From: Oscillospiraceae bacterium
GTDB taxonomy: Bacteria; Bacillota; Clostridia; Oscillospirales; Acutalibacteraceae
Direction: 5' to 3'
Length of the DNA: 5,351 bases
Assembly (NCBI GenBank): GCA_902761265.1
Contig: CACWJV010000212.1
Span: forward strand, 1-5,351
Position 1 is the stretch's first letter; each line of letters opens with the position of its first letter. Made by a program: the position numbers and the translations under genes. The notes below the pieces were generated by a model, which ran no database searches, was not told the DNA's origin, and saw only the letters and a program-made list of their open reading frames with translations. This document shows positions 1 to 4,878 of this stretch, in pieces.

Positions 1-16
1 TGCTATGCTTGTTGCC

Positions 17-21
17 GGAGG
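17..21 (+). promoter_or_regulatory. Ribosome binding site deciding the start of the cysteine hydrolase
   Basis: GGAGG sits 7 bases before the ATG at 29. It lies downstream of the alternative in-frame ATG at 5, so it supports the shorter protein, which begins directly with the conserved first beta strand (MKVLVVVD). Confidence 0.8.
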
Positions 22-28
22 CGATCAG

Positions 29-541
29 ATGAAAGTTTTAGTCGTTGTAGATATGCAAAACGATTTTATTGACGGCGCGCTCGGCACCAAAGAAGCCGCA
101 GCCATTGTACCTGCCGTCCGGGCGCGGATCGAAGCCGCACGTGCAGACGGCGAGATGGTGATCTTCACCCGTGACACCCACACACCGCAATACCCGGACA
201 CCCAGGAGGGCAGGCTGCTGCCGGTGCCGCACTGCATCCGCGGCACGCACGGCTGGGAGATCAGCGATGCGCTGGCGGTGGAAGACAGCCTTGTGATCGA
301 CAAGCCGACCTTCGGCGCGGTCAATCTCGGCGTGCTGCTGGCGCGTATGCAGCCGGAAACAGTGGAACTGTGCGGACTTTGCACGGATATTTGCGTGATC
401 TCCAACGCGCTGCTGATCAAAGCGTTTTTGCCCGAAACGCCGGTCACGGTTGACCCTTCGCTTTGCGCCGGGGTCACGCCGGACAGCCACCTGCGCGCGC
501 TGGAAAGCATGAAAAGCTGCCAGATTCTGATCAAAGACTGA
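29..541 (+). CDS. Nicotinamidase-like cysteine hydrolase (isochorismatase superfamily)
   Basis: The 170-residue protein belongs to the isochorismatase-like cysteine hydrolases. It opens with the DMQNDF motif. The candidate catalytic triad is complete: Asp8, Lys92 (in VIDKPTFGA) and Cys122 (in GLCTDICV). Asp49 and His51 (RDTH) and His68 (PVPHC) match the Asp-His-His metal site known from archaeal nicotinamidases. Family knowledge therefore favours deamidation of nicotinamide to nicotinate for NAD salvage in the cytoplasm, but other small amides cannot be excluded. It is slightly shorter than typical nicotinamidases (about 180-210 residues). The ATG at 29 is preferred over an in-frame ATG at 5 because GGAGG (17-21) lies 7 bases before it. 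No promoter fits in the 28 bases upstream, so it may be the last gene of an operon entering from the left. A hairpin terminator follows 9 bases after the stop. Confidence is high for the family and moderate for the substrate. Confidence 0.93.
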   Translation: MKVLVVVDMQNDFIDGALGTKEAAAIVPAVRARIEAARADGEMVIFTRDTHTPQYPDTQEGRLLPVPHCIRGTHGWEISDALAVEDSLVIDKPTFGAVNLGVLLARMQPETVELCGLCTDICVISNALLIKAFLPETPVTVDPSLCAGVTPDSHLRALESMKSCQILIKD

Positions 542-550
542 TCTGTAAAA

Positions 551-580
551 AGAATGGCTCCGCGTTTGCGGAGCCGTTTT
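551..580 (+). terminator. Bidirectional intrinsic terminator between converging genes
   Basis: A perfect 8-bp stem (GGCTCCGC at 556-563, GCGGAGCC at 568-575) has a 4-base loop. On the plus strand it is followed by GTTTTCGTTGTTTT and ends the cysteine hydrolase transcript. On the minus strand it is followed by ATTCTTTTTAC and lies just past the stop of the small peptide gene, so it can end that transcript too. Weak A-T/G-T pairs can lengthen the stem on both sides. Confidence 0.85.
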
Positions 581-590
581 CGTTGTTTTC

Positions 591-704
591 TCAGGTGTTT
601 TCGTCGTTAAACTTACGGATGGTGGATACCAGATTTTTGATGTAATCCACGATCGAGTTGATGAACTTTGTGAATGTGTCCAAGATGTTCTGGAATGCTT
701 CCAT
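591..704 (-). CDS. Small amphipathic helical peptide (37 aa), function unknown
   Basis: An ATG at 704 reads through 37 codons to TGA. AAAGGAGG (713-720) lies 8 bases upstream, one of the two best ribosome sites in the window. Hydrophobic residues fall at 4, 7, 8, 11, 14, 15, 18, 19, 22, 25, 26, 29 and 32, the 3-4 spacing of a single amphipathic helix covering residues 4-32, followed by a polar tail (NDENT). There is no Cys, Pro, Gly or Trp. Charge is about -1 (four Lys/Arg, five Asp/Glu). All five Ile codons are ATC and three of four Phe codons are TTC, which suggests a translated gene. A promoter lies just upstream and a terminator just downstream, although read-through from the lipoprotein gene (93-base gap, no terminator seen) is possible. 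I do not recognise the family. The pattern resembles phenol-soluble modulins/delta-toxin; alternatives are a membrane-binding regulator, a type I toxin or a bacteriocin-like peptide. The gene itself looks real; the function is open. Confidence 0.8.
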   Translation of the reverse strand: MEAFQNILDTFTKFINSIVDYIKNLVSTIRKFNDENT

Positions 705-712
705 GAGAAATG

Positions 713-720
713 CCTCCTTT
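713..720 (-). promoter_or_regulatory. Strong ribosome binding site of the small peptide gene
   Basis: Read on the minus strand this is AAAGGAGG, a near-complete anti-16S match, 8 bases before the ATG at 704. It is a main reason for calling such a short reading frame a gene. Confidence 0.85.
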
Positions 721-739
721 GGGATATTTGGTTGCCTAT

Positions 740-768
740 ACTATACCACAAACCGCCGCAAAATGCAA
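740..768 (-). promoter_or_regulatory. Promoter of the small peptide gene
   Basis: On the minus strand, TTGCAT (763-768) is separated by 17 bases from TATAGT (740-745), which is directly preceded by TGG (extended -10). Transcription would start near 733, giving a leader of about 28 bases and an RNA of about 180 bases ending at the hairpin at 551-580. The -35 box is only a half match; the extended -10 may compensate. Confidence 0.65.
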
Positions 769-797
769 GTGCTTTTTCGTCCGTGTGTTACAATCCC

Positions 798-1877
798 TTA
801 TTGGGGGAACACCGTTGTGTTGTGGTTTGTCACGGCGATATAGCTGTTGCCGCGGTTGACGGGGATATTGTTGCCTTTGGAATCGGTCACAACGATATTG
901 TCGGCCGGGGTCTTCTTGCTCCATTTAATCTTGCGCACAGTACCGTAGGAGATATAATAGCCGGTGCCGCCCTTCCAGTCTATGTGGACCAGCGGGCCGT
1001 TTTTGTAAAGATCCACCGTCGTCTCCAAAATGAACAGATTGGTATAGTGCAGTTGTTCGTCGGCGCGGGCGTCCATGTGCGGTTTGCCGGTGTGGGTCTT
1101 GTAATAGGCCTTCTTGTCCTTGTCATAGGTGAAGGTGCTGTAATAGGAGTCGGAGAAGTTGATGCGCACGTCGGTACACGCCGTTTTGCCGACCGCCTTC
1201 GGCTTGCGGAAGTCGAAGATATAGTCGTCCTTGTCTTCGCGGTAGTCGGTGCGGACTTTGTAGGATTTGAGCACCTCGGGGATGTTCGGGCCTTTGACAA
1301 AGGCGGTGTGCTCTTTGGCGTACTTGCCGAGTCTTGCCGGATCACGGCCAAACAGGTTCGTGTCGTAGTTTTTGGAACCGTCAAAGTAGTCGATGCCCGT
1401 GGTGTCCAGCGCCTTTTGACCGAAGGTCGGGTTGCAGCCGAAGCAGATATATACCGCGTCCAGGCCATGGGCGAAATACGGGAAATAGTAGCGGCACGAG
1501 CGTACCGAACAAACCTCGGGGATTTTGGTATAATCGGCAAAGACCGCCATCATGCGGGTGATGCCGCCCTCCACAAGGCATTCGAACATCAGATCGGCGT
1601 TCAAAATGCCGTATTGCGGGAGCGACGCGCGGATATTGTTGATCATGATCGCCACCGGGCGTTTGCCCTTGGCCGCCTTGGAAAGATTGTCCAGACCGGT
1701 CAGGCGGTTATAGTCGGTTTTTTTCGGCGCGGCAGTCGTCGTTTCGAGCGTTGTCGGTTCGGTGGTTGGCGCCTCGGTCAGCTCCGTTTCGTCGTTCGAT
1801 TTGCAAGCGCACAAAGAAAAGACCATCCCCACACTTTCATCACAACCATCCTCAAAAAATCGCGGGCACGGCGGCAT
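798..1877 (-). CDS. DUF3048 (YerB-family) lipoprotein, signal peptide apparently frameshifted
   Basis: The open frame encodes 359 residues when counted from the ATG at 1877. Residues 57-81 (NRLTGL, then KRPVAIMINN) and LVEGGITRMMAVF near residue 110 mark the N-terminal DUF3048 domain; the second half (from about residue 235, with HTGKPHMD) matches the C-terminal DUF3048 domain. The family is a cell-surface lipoprotein of unknown biochemical role, as in Bacillus YerB. A lipobox-like SLCAC puts the lipidated Cys at residue 25, followed by a Thr/Glu/Pro-rich linker (about residues 30-52) typical of a tether. The start is the problem. The ATG at 1877 lies in a hairpin without a ribosome site and gives a non-signal leader. 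The ATG at 1826 leaves only seven residues before the Cys. The well-placed start, ATG AAA at 1840 with GAGG 9 bases upstream, is one base out of frame. It may therefore be a sequencing error or a real frameshift. There is no clear terminator after the stop. The family call is firm; the N-terminus is not. Confidence 0.88.
   Translation of the reverse strand: MPPCPRFFEDGCDESVGMVFSLCACKSNDETELTEAPTTEPTTLETTTAAPKKTDYNRLTGLDNLSKAAKGKRPVAIMINNIRASLPQYGILNADLMFECLVEGGITRMMAVFADYTKIPEVCSVRSCRYYFPYFAHGLDAVYICFGCNPTFGQKALDTTGIDYFDGSKNYDTNLFGRDPARLGKYAKEHTAFVKGPNIPEVLKSYKVRTDYREDKDDYIFDFRKPKAVGKTACTDVRINFSDSYYSTFTYDKDKKAYYKTHTGKPHMDARADEQLHYTNLFILETTVDLYKNGPLVHIDWKGGTGYYISYGTVRKIKWSKKTPADNIVVTDSKGNNIPVNRGNSYIAVTNHNTTVFPQ
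1824..1853 (-). other. Probable original start and signal-peptide segment of the lipoprotein, out of frame
   Basis: GAGG (1850-1853) is followed 9 bases later by ATG AAA GTG TGG (1840-1829), encoding M-K-V-W, a normal positively charged lipoprotein start. A single extra G in the GGGG run at 1827-1830, or a -1 slip there, would join it to GMVFSLCAC in the main frame and make a short but plausible lipoprotein signal. Confidence 0.55.
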
Positions 1878-1890
1878 GCTGCACCGTGCC
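1854..1890 (-). promoter_or_regulatory. Leader hairpin followed by a T run, upstream of the lipoprotein ribosome site
   Basis: A perfect 7-bp stem (GGCACGG at 1884-1890 and CCGTGCC at 1865-1871 on the minus strand) has an inner GCA/TGC pairing. CGCGA and then six T (1854-1859) follow, and the GAGG ribosome site comes next. It resembles an intrinsic terminator, but the five-base gap between stem and T run would weaken it. It could be an attenuator or simply a leader structure. Confidence 0.45.
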
Positions 1891-1903
1891 TGTTATTTAT
1901 TCT

Positions 1904-1932
1904 ATTATACCAATTTTTACGACTTTTTTCAA
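1904..1932 (-). promoter_or_regulatory. Promoter of the DUF3048 lipoprotein gene
   Basis: On the minus strand, TTGAAA (1927-1932), a 17-base spacer and a perfect TATAAT (1904-1909) preceded by TGG. This is the best promoter match in the window. Transcription should start near 1897, about 57 bases before the ATG at 1840, which also argues against a start at 1877. Confidence 0.8.
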
Positions 1933-2040
1933 CCGCGTTCCCCATTTTTCGATGCCAAAAATCCCGGCGGAAACTTGTCGAAGTGCACAAAGTTTTCTTT
2001 CACCTTTGCTAAATAGCCATCATAACTTTTGTGAAAAGCG

Positions 2041-2071
2041 CAAGGCAACCGTCGGATCGACAGTTGCCTTG
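2041..2071 (-). terminator. Terminator of the phosphodiesterase gene
   Basis: A long hairpin has a 9-bp outer stem (CAAGGCAAC/GTTGCCTTG), one C-A mismatch, a 4-bp inner stem (GTCG/CGAC) and a 3-base loop. It starts 17 bases after the phosphodiesterase stop. The minus-strand T tract is modest (CGCTTTTCAC); the plus-strand side is more T-rich (TTTCTTTTGTT), but no plus-strand gene leads into it. Confidence 0.7.
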
Positions 2072-2088
2072 TTTCTTTTGTTGCATTA

Positions 2089-2808
2089 TTATTTGATCCA
2101 GCCGAGCATCTTTTCGGGATAGTTGCCGATCAGCGCGTCCACGCCCCATCCGGCAAGCCGTTTGGCGTCCTCTTCGGTGTTGACCGTCCAGGTGTTGATT
2201 GCACGGCCGGCGTCGTGCATTTCCGCCACCGTTTTTTCCGAAAGCATATGCAGCGGCGGATGGCAGCATTCGATGCCGTGCAAAGCGGTATAGGCGCCGA
2301 AGCGGCTGGGCCAATATTCGGTCAAAAACCCGCATTTGATGTCGGGTGCGAGCGCCTTGCAGCGCTCCACCGTGGTATGGTTGAACGAACTGAAGATGAT
2401 GCGGTCCTCAAGATGATAGGCGCGCACCATATCGATCGCCGCCTGTTCGATGCCGGGGTATTCCCAAACGCCGGTTTTCAGCTCGATGTTGGAGATCAGC
2501 GGCAGATCCTTGACCATTTCGAAGTATTCCTCGAGCGTGGGGATCTCGCAAACGCCGTATTCGCCGGGGAACGCGGCGGAAAAGTCGTATCGGCGCAATT
2601 CTTCCAGCGTCATATCGCGCACAGCGCCGCTGCCGTTGGAGGTACGGTCGATCGTTTCGTCGTGAATGATAACCAGTTTGTGGTCTTTTGTCAGATGCAA
2701 ATCAAACTCCATGCCGTCCACACCGGCTTCCACCGCCTTGCGGAAAGCAAGCATCGTGTTTTCGGGATAGGTGCCGCTGCAGCCGCGGTGGCCAAACACT
2801 TTTGTCAT
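2089..2808 (-). CDS. Glycerophosphodiester phosphodiesterase (cytoplasmic, UgpQ-like)
   Basis: The 239-residue protein has no signal peptide and is typical in length for bacterial cytoplasmic glycerophosphodiester phosphodiesterases. The signature is complete: GHRG at residues 6-9 with catalytic His7, YPENT at 14-18, metal ligands Glu34 and Asp36 (MEFDLHLTKD), second catalytic His49 (IIHDETIDRTSNGSG) and Glu109 (NIELKT). NTWTVN at 205-210 and GVDALIGNYPE near the end complete the TIM barrel. The family hydrolyses glycerophosphodiesters to glycerol-3-phosphate and an alcohol, recycling phospholipid head groups. The ATG at 2808 is chosen because GGAG lies 4 bases upstream and the predicted transcription start is near 2838; the longer alternative begins with TTG at 2838, leaving no leader. 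It is transcribed alone from its own promoter. No transporter gene is adjacent, so the substrate's origin is unclear. Confidence 0.94.
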   Translation of the reverse strand: MTKVFGHRGCSGTYPENTMLAFRKAVEAGVDGMEFDLHLTKDHKLVIIHDETIDRTSNGSGAVRDMTLEELRRYDFSAAFPGEYGVCEIPTLEEYFEMVKDLPLISNIELKTGVWEYPGIEQAAIDMVRAYHLEDRIIFSSFNHTTVERCKALAPDIKCGFLTEYWPSRFGAYTALHGIECCHPPLHMLSEKTVAEMHDAGRAINTWTVNTEEDAKRLAGWGVDALIGNYPEKMLGWIK

Positions 2809-2844
2809 AGAACTCCACTTCTTTCTCTTTCTGTTCAACTGTGG

Positions 2845-2872
2845 ATTATACTCCGATTTTTGCAGGAATCAA
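2845..2872 (-). promoter_or_regulatory. Promoter of the phosphodiesterase gene
   Basis: On the minus strand, TTGATT (2867-2872), a 16-base spacer and a perfect TATAAT (2845-2850). Predicted transcription start is about 2838, with a leader of about 30 bases to the ATG at 2808. Unlike the other promoters here it lacks TGG before the -10 box. Confidence 0.7.
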
Positions 2873-2954
2873 GCCCTTTTCCGTAAAAACTCGTTTTTCG
2901 GCGTTTTGGTCAGATTACACAGAAGCGGGCGCGATTTTTTGTGCAAAAGAAAAA

Positions 2955-2975
2955 CGGCTGCAAGAAAAGCAGCCG
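2955..2975 (-). terminator. Second putP terminator, with long T run
   Basis: A 7-bp stem CGGCTGC/GCAGCCG has a 7-base loop and is followed on the minus strand by TTTTTCTTTT. This is a textbook intrinsic terminator and the stronger T tract of the two behind putP. It isolates putP from the phosphodiesterase promoter about 80 bases further on. Confidence 0.85.
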
Positions 2976-3006
2976 TCAATGCACCGCCCGCTGACACAAC
3001 AAAGAA

Positions 3007-3032
3007 GCGGCCGCGAGTCAACCCGCGGCCGC
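3007..3032 (-). terminator. First putP terminator, very G+C-rich hairpin
   Basis: A perfect 9-bp stem of only G and C (GCGGCCGCG/CGCGGCCGC) has an 8-base loop, begins 11 bases after the putP stop and is followed on the minus strand by TTCTTTGTTGTG. The T tract is interrupted, so the hairpin at 2955-2975 may act as a backup. Confidence 0.75.
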
Positions 3033-3043
3033 AATTTTCATTC

Positions 3044-4549
3044 TTAATTTTCTTCATCGAAGCCCTTTGCCGTTGCCGTCTCATAAATCGCCAGCACTTC
3101 GTCGGAAGGCTTTTTGTCGAGCAGCGACACCACAACACAGCAAACAAGGCCGCAGATAAAGCCCGGCACGATCTCGTACACGCCGGTGGAGGCGGACAGG
3201 CAGATCAGCCACACCACGTCGACCACTGCGCCGCCGACCACGCCGGCGATGGCGCCCTTGTAAGTCACGCGCTTCCAGAACAGCGAGAGGATGATGACCG
3301 GCCCAAACGCAGAACCGAAACCGCCCCAGGCGTTTTCCACCATGTTCATGATAGCGGCTGCACCCTTGCCGCGCGACGACGCGATCAGGTAGGCCACAAC
3401 GGCGACGAGAATGACGACCAGACGGCCGACCCAAAGCACCTCTTTGTCGGAGGCTTTTTTGCGGAAGACCGGCTTATAAATATCGGACGTAAACGAGGAC
3501 GACGCCACCAAAAGCTGCGAGTCCGCGGTGCTCATCGCGGCAGCGACGATGGCAGACAGCAGGATGCCGGCCACAAACGGCGGGAAGAGCTGACCGGCCA
3601 GACGGATAAAGATGCGCTCCTGCATCCCGGCTTCAAGCAGCTCTTTGCCGACAAGCATACGGCCGAGGATGGCGATGGCGATGGCTGCGCCGAGCGAAAG
3701 AACCACCCAGACGATGGCGACCGTGGCGCTCTTTTTGATCAGCGACGGCTTTTTGATCGACATGAAACGCACCAGAATGTGCGGCATACCGAAATAGCCG
3801 AGGCCCCAGCCGAGACCGGAGACAATATCCTGCCACGACACGGTAAACGGATTCGGGTTAAAGCTGTTCAGTGTGCCGTCGGAAAGGGTGAAGGAGAGGT
3901 TTGCGCTGTCCGGATCGTGCGCCACAAGGATGATGATGGGGATGGCAAGCAGCGCCACGAGCATCATGATGCCCTGGAAGAAGTCGGTCCAGCAAACCGC
4001 CTTGAACCCGCCGGAAAAGGTATAGGCGATGATAATCAGCGCAAAGATGGCGAGCGCCAGCGACTCTTTGCCTTCAAGCTGCGGAATCACGGTCAGCAGC
4101 ACGGTTTTGCCCGCCACAAACGACGACGCAACATAGACGGTAAAGAATACGAGGAACACAATGGCGCAGATGATCTGCAGCGCCGGGTTACTGGCCGCAA
4201 AGCGGTTTTTGAGATACTGCGGCAGCGTGATGGAATCGTTGGCCGCTTTGGAAAAATTACGCAGCCGCTTGGCAACAAAGATCCAGTTGGCGATCGTGCC
4301 GAGCGCCAGACCGATACCGATCCAGACCTTGCCCATACCAAACGCGAGGATCGAACCCGGAAAGCCCATCAGCAGCCAGCCGCTCATGTCGGACGCCTGC
4401 GCGCTCATGGCAGTGACCCATGGGCCCATGCTGCGGCCGCCGAGGAAATAATCCTTTTCGCCGCCGCTGCGGTCTTTGATAAAGAAGAACAGGCCGATAC
4501 CGAGCACCAGCAAAAGATAGAGAACGAATGCGAGCAATTGTGCTGTCAT
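3044..4549 (-). CDS. putP: Sodium/proline symporter PutP
   Basis: The 501-residue integral membrane protein is almost identical in length to E. coli PutP (502). It belongs to the sodium:solute symporter family, with about 13 hydrophobic segments beginning at residues 3-24. GGRSMGPWVTAMSAQASDMS (37-56) contains Asp54 and Ser56, equivalent to the essential Asp55 and Ser57 of E. coli PutP, then GWLLMGFPG. GLGYFGMPHILVRFMSIK (250-267) is the typical PutP loop. Ala337, Ser340 and Thr341 (AAAMSTADSQLL) coincide with the known Na2-site residues of the E. coli protein. It imports L-proline with Na+, for nutrition (for example amino acid fermentation) or osmoprotection. The ATG at 4549 has AAAGGAG (4558-4564) 8 bases upstream; the longer open frame to 4618 overlaps the promoter and adds a polar, non-PutP leader. 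It is a single gene with its own promoter and tandem terminators, divergent from the XRE/Zn-ribbon gene. Confidence 0.96.
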   Translation of the reverse strand: MTAQLLAFVLYLLLVLGIGLFFFIKDRSGGEKDYFLGGRSMGPWVTAMSAQASDMSGWLLMGFPGSILAFGMGKVWIGIGLALGTIANWIFVAKRLRNFSKAANDSITLPQYLKNRFAASNPALQIICAIVFLVFFTVYVASSFVAGKTVLLTVIPQLEGKESLALAIFALIIIAYTFSGGFKAVCWTDFFQGIMMLVALLAIPIIILVAHDPDSANLSFTLSDGTLNSFNPNPFTVSWQDIVSGLGWGLGYFGMPHILVRFMSIKKPSLIKKSATVAIVWVVLSLGAAIAIAILGRMLVGKELLEAGMQERIFIRLAGQLFPPFVAGILLSAIVAAAMSTADSQLLVASSSFTSDIYKPVFRKKASDKEVLWVGRLVVILVAVVAYLIASSRGKGAAAIMNMVENAWGGFGSAFGPVIILSLFWKRVTYKGAIAGVVGGAVVDVVWLICLSASTGVYEIVPGFICGLVCCVVVSLLDKKPSDEVLAIYETATAKGFDEEN

Positions 4550-4557
4550 ACAAACAG

Positions 4558-4564
4558 CTCCTTT
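4558..4564 (-). promoter_or_regulatory. Ribosome binding site deciding the putP start
   Basis: AAAGGAG on the minus strand, 8 bases before the ATG at 4549. It excludes the longer in-frame start at 4618, which lies at the putP -35 box. Confidence 0.85.
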
Positions 4565-4589
4565 CCTTCGTTTTGAAGAGTACCGGAAA

Positions 4590-4618
4590 AGTGTACCACA
4601 TTCTTTTGCAAAACGCAA
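4590..4618 (-). promoter_or_regulatory. Promoter of putP
   Basis: On the minus strand, TTGCGT (4613-4618), a 17-base spacer and TACACT (4590-4595) preceded by TGG. Start near 4583, leader about 34 bases, too short for a riboswitch. Neither box is a close consensus match, so the extended -10 and the A+T-rich DNA upstream may matter. Confidence 0.55.
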
Positions 4619-4790
4619 TACAGAACAAAGTTTGGACGATATAAAATAAGTTATCTTTATAATTAAAACAAATATAGCTGAATTTCTGGCATTTTTTATA
4701 GACTAAAGTATAGACTGATAAAAACACTGTGAAAAAACTTTTCGATCTGTTCCGCTTTTATTGGCGAAAGTGAAAAATAGACGGTCTCCT
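4619..4790. other. A+T-rich divergent intergenic region without a gene
   Basis: No supportable reading frame with a ribosome site is seen on either strand. Bases 4641-4740 contain 21 G/C in 100, far below the flanking genes. The stretch lies directly upstream of the putP -35 box, where A+T-rich DNA can act as an UP element or a regulator-binding region. It includes the direct repeats listed separately. Confidence 0.6.
4697..4716. repeat. Direct repeat TATAGACT x2 with 12-base period
   Basis: TATAGACT occurs at 4697-4704 and again at 4709-4716. A related TATAGCTG lies at 4673-4680, two 12-base periods earlier. It may be a binding site for a regulator of the divergent genes, or chance in A+T-rich DNA. 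Confidence 0.4.
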
Positions 4791-4817
4791 GTTGACAAAG
4801 GACTGTTGTTTGTCAAC
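4791..4817. promoter_or_regulatory. Operator-like 9-bp inverted repeat
   Basis: GTTGACAAA (4791-4799) and TTTGTCAAC (4809-4817) form a perfect inverted repeat around a 9-base centre. It ends 10 bases before the -35 box of the XRE/Zn-ribbon gene, so that promoter does not transcribe it; a protein-binding site is therefore more likely than an RNA hairpin. A further TTGAC half-site lies in the -35 box at 4828. Autoregulation by the downstream XRE protein is an inference. Confidence 0.6.
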
Positions 4818-4827
4818 TGCGCGTTGC

Positions 4828-4856
4828 TTGACTGCATGTGCCAAACATGGTATGAT
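4828..4856 (+). promoter_or_regulatory. Promoter of the XRE/Zn-ribbon gene
   Basis: TTGACT (4828-4833), a 17-base spacer and TATGAT (4851-4856) preceded by TGG. The start would be about 4863, right at the AAAGGAGG ribosome site (4863-4870), so the mRNA leader is only about 16 bases. Confidence 0.75.
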
Positions 4857-4878
4857 AGGCACAAAGGAGGGATCGGTT

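Noticed and set aside
38..751. A 237-codon minus-strand open frame opposite the cysteine hydrolase
   Set aside because: It overlaps the hydrolase, the terminator and the small peptide gene in another frame and shows no family signature.
1925..2000. A 24-codon minus-strand GTG frame between the phosphodiesterase terminator and the lipoprotein promoter
   Set aside because: There is no convincing ribosome site, it runs into the lipoprotein -35 region, and it is too short to judge.
732..2012. A 426-codon plus-strand open frame antisense to the DUF3048 gene
   Set aside because: It covers the lipoprotein gene, its promoter and leader hairpin, has no ribosome site and no recognisable domain.
2875..2902. 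Weak A+T hairpin near CCGTAAAAACTCGTTTTTCGG as a further terminator
   Set aside because: The stem is mostly A-T pairs with a bulge and is not followed by a T run that would serve any gene.
2874..3000. A minus-strand GTG frame with a hydrophobic stretch (ALTAAFLAAVFLL) between the putP terminators
   Set aside because: The hydrophobic codons are the terminator hairpin and T run read as protein, and there is no ribosome site before the GTG.
2771..4576. A 601-codon plus-strand open frame antisense to putP and reaching across its terminators
   Set aside because: It is the complement of a clearly functional PutP gene, has no ribosome site, and its product is rich in Arg, His, Asp and Gln without any domain. 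Such frames arise when TTA, CTA and TCA codons are rare in the real gene.
4791..4820. TTGACA inside the inverted repeat as a -35 box
   Set aside because: No acceptable -10 box lies 16-18 bases downstream on either strand; the TTGACT/TATGAT pair at 4828-4856 is much better.
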